Shown: positions 5,967-6,951 of the stretch, in pieces
How positions within the stretch are numbered: the first letter of the stretch is position 1
How the letters are laid out: each line of letters starts with the position of its first letter
Assembly (NCBI GenBank): GCA_024644285.1
Contig: JAHELH010000129.1
Span: 1 to 6,951, forward strand
Direction of reading: 5' to 3'
Source of the DNA: Paracoccaceae bacterium
GTDB lineage: Bacteria; Pseudomonadota; Alphaproteobacteria; Rhodobacterales; Rhodobacteraceae
Length of the DNA: 6,951 bases
Position numbers and translations under genes: made by a program
The notes under the pieces: generated by a model
Seen by the model: only the letters and a program-made list of their open reading frames with translations
What the model was told of the DNA's origin: nothing
The model's database searches: none

Positions 5967-6733
5967 CCGACCAGTCCCCGCCGCACCAGGTTCAGCCCCG
6001 CCACCGCCAGAACAGCCAGGGTCGCGCGCCGGAACCGCGCTTGGTCCAGCCGGTCCTGCACCCAGAAGCCAAGGAACATCCCCGCCATCGCGGGCGCGAT
6101 CAGCGCCGCCGACAAGGGCGCGGTGTGCCCGTCCAGCACGCCCGAATTCAAGTGCGCTGCCAACAGCACCACCGCGCCCAGCGCGTAGACGACACCCTGC
6201 ACCCGGACATGTTCGACCTTGGGCGTGTCGATCGCCGTCAGATAGGCCACCGTCGGCGGCCCCCAGACGCCGCTCAGCCCGCCGATGAACCCCGCGATCG
6301 AGGCGATGATCACCTCGGCCCGCCTCCGGTGCGCCGGCTTCAGATGCAGCCGCCAGCCCATCAGCTGCGCCACCGCGAAAATCGTGACCGGCGCGCCGAG
6401 TATCAGGTACAGGATCCAGTCCGGCAGGATGCGCACCAGCTGGGCGCTGCCGGCGATGAACAGCAGAACGATGCCGATATAGACCCTGAATCGCAGGGCC
6501 GAGGCCAGCGCCGCCGTGATCCCGTCGCGCAGCGCCTGCCACAGGTTCGCCGCCACCGTCGGCAGGATCAACGCGGCCAGCGCCACCTCGGGCGACAGGA
6601 ACGAGCCAAGCCCGGAGATCATGATCATCGGCAGCGCGAAACCAACCGCGCCTTTGACGAATCCCGCCACAACCGTCAACACGACGGCCACGGCCAGCAG
6701 GATCGGGTCGATCTGTGTCAGAATAAGCGGCAT
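5963..6733 (-). CDS. TauE/SafE-family membrane permease (sulfite exporter-like)
   Basis: A 256-residue, strongly hydrophobic protein with about eight membrane segments, near 10-28, 34-43, 48-66, 83-102, 106-124, 141-166, 178-195 and 206-224, with a last hydrophobic run near 236-250. The two-fold internal repeat of the TauE/SafE family is visible: GFVKGAVGFALPMIM at 24-38 and GFIGGLSGVWGPPTVAYL at 148-165. Members move small anions such as sulfite, sulfoacetate or other organosulfonates across the inner membrane; the substrate here is unknown. I start at ATG 6733, with GAGG 4 nt upstream. An in-frame TTG at 6745 would add four residues and cannot be excluded. The stop TAG (5965-5963) lies inside the CTAG that also ends the convergent RraA-like gene. 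The gene is divergent from the partial gene at 6902. Confidence 0.88.
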   Translation of the reverse strand: MPLILTQIDPILLAVAVVLTVVAGFVKGAVGFALPMIMISGLGSFLSPEVALAALILPTVAANLWQALRDGITAALASALRFRVYIGIVLLFIAGSAQLVRILPDWILYLILGAPVTIFAVAQLMGWRLHLKPAHRRRAEVIIASIAGFIGGLSGVWGPPTVAYLTAIDTPKVEHVRVQGVVYALGAVVLLAAHLNSGVLDGHTAPLSAALIAPAMAGMFLGFWVQDRLDQARFRRATLAVLAVAGLNLVRRGLVG

Positions 6734-6737
6734 CGCG

Positions 6738-6741
6738 CCTC
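6738..6741 (-). promoter_or_regulatory. Weak ribosome binding site of the permease gene
   Basis: The minus strand reads GAGG followed by 4 nt and ATG 6733. The spacing is short, which leaves the TTG at 6745 as an alternative start. Confidence 0.4.
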
Positions 6742-6789
6742 GCAAACGGCCATTTCGCGGTCATAGCGGCTTTGCTCCGCGCCTGCACC

Positions 6790-6882
6790 GGCAAACTGAT
6801 TGCGACATTTTCGGTCTTGCAGGCAAACATTCGCGAATTAAAGTTGCGCTGCATCTGCAAAATGACTAACCCGGCGCAAACC
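6790..6882. repeat. Short direct repeats in the divergent permease/6902 intergenic region
   Basis: The 168-bp region between the permease start and ATG 6902 has no gene. GGCAAAC occurs at 6790-6796 and 6822-6828, each followed by a related TTGCG or TCGCG, and GGCGCAAAC follows at 6874-6882. TTGCAG (6817-6822) and CTGCAA (6855-6860) form an inverted pair. These may be operator half-sites for the divergent genes. I could not place a confident promoter on either strand. Confidence 0.3.
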
Positions 6883-6888
6883 GGTTTC

Positions 6889-6894
6889 AGGGAG
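6889..6894 (+). promoter_or_regulatory. Ribosome binding site of the partial gene at 6902
   Basis: AGGGAG lies 7 nt before ATG 6902, a good Shine-Dalgarno. It is the main reason to believe the truncated reading frame that follows is a real gene. Confidence 0.6.
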
Positions 6895-6901
6895 AGAACG
6901 A

Positions 6902-6951
6902 ATGCCGCATGACGGTCAGGACGCAACGATGGAAACCGCCATTCTCCCCGA
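6902..6951 (+). CDS. Start of an unidentified protein (cut by the window end)
   Basis: Sixteen full codons, MPHDGQDATMETAILP, are visible before the window ends. The ATG follows a strong AGGGAG at 7 nt, and codon use is GC-biased as in the neighbours. An in-frame ATG at 6929 is a second possible start but has no comparable ribosome site. The fragment is too short to assign a family. It is divergent from the permease gene, so it could be its regulator or an unrelated gene. Confidence 0.55.
   Translation, partial: MPHDGQDATMETAILP

Noticed and set aside
5229..6926. Long frames on both strands across the RraA-like and permease genes (plus 5210-6766, minus 5229-6926).
   Set aside because: They run through two genes with clear family motifs on opposite strands, and their translations are compositionally biased without motifs.
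1..6951. Mobile elements, CRISPR arrays, toxin-antitoxin pairs, tRNA or rRNA genes.
   Set aside because: I saw no transposase motifs, terminal inverted repeats, regularly spaced repeat arrays, or tRNA-like cloverleaf sequences, and composition is even across the window.

Overview
The window looks like a GC-rich alphaproteobacterial chromosome, most probably Rhodobacterales. This rests on the gene order (partial hprK, chvG and chvI on the minus strand, with pckA divergent on the plus strand), the short Walker-A-first form of HPr kinase typical of that group, and a strong GC bias that opens long antisense frames. No 16S gene or other taxonomic marker is present, so the assignment is an inference from gene content and order.

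Layout. Bases 1-161 (minus) hold the N-terminal 53 codons of HPr kinase/phosphorylase. Bases 255-1979 (minus) encode the ChvG sensor histidine kinase. Bases 1979-2680 (minus) encode its partner response regulator ChvI, joined to chvG by a TAATG overlap. The intergenic region 2681-3019 carries a candidate chvI promoter, two identical 10-bp boxes exactly 20 bp apart, and a structured leader in front of pckA. Bases 3020-4618 (plus) encode ATP-dependent PEP carboxykinase. Bases 4682-5203 (plus) encode a secreted DUF3859-type protein. Bases 5268-5966 (plus) encode an RraA-family/HMG-aldolase-like protein, which converges on a TauE/SafE-type membrane permease (5963-6733, minus); the two stop codons share one CTAG. 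A 168-bp divergent intergenic region leads to the first 16 codons of an unidentified gene (6902 to the window end, plus).

How the genes fit together. ChvG-ChvI is an envelope and acid-stress two-component system in alphaproteobacteria. HprK opens a regulatory phosphotransferase (PTS) cluster that phosphorylates HPr. PckA commits oxaloacetate to gluconeogenesis. The block therefore couples envelope sensing, nitrogen/carbon PTS signalling and the gluconeogenic switch. The tandem boxes before pckA are good candidates for a LacI-family carbon regulator of the CceR/PckR type. The right half (DUF3859 protein, RraA-like protein, permease) is less well understood. I see no mobile element, CRISPR array, tRNA or rRNA, and no evidence of a wholly new system; the best leads are regulatory.
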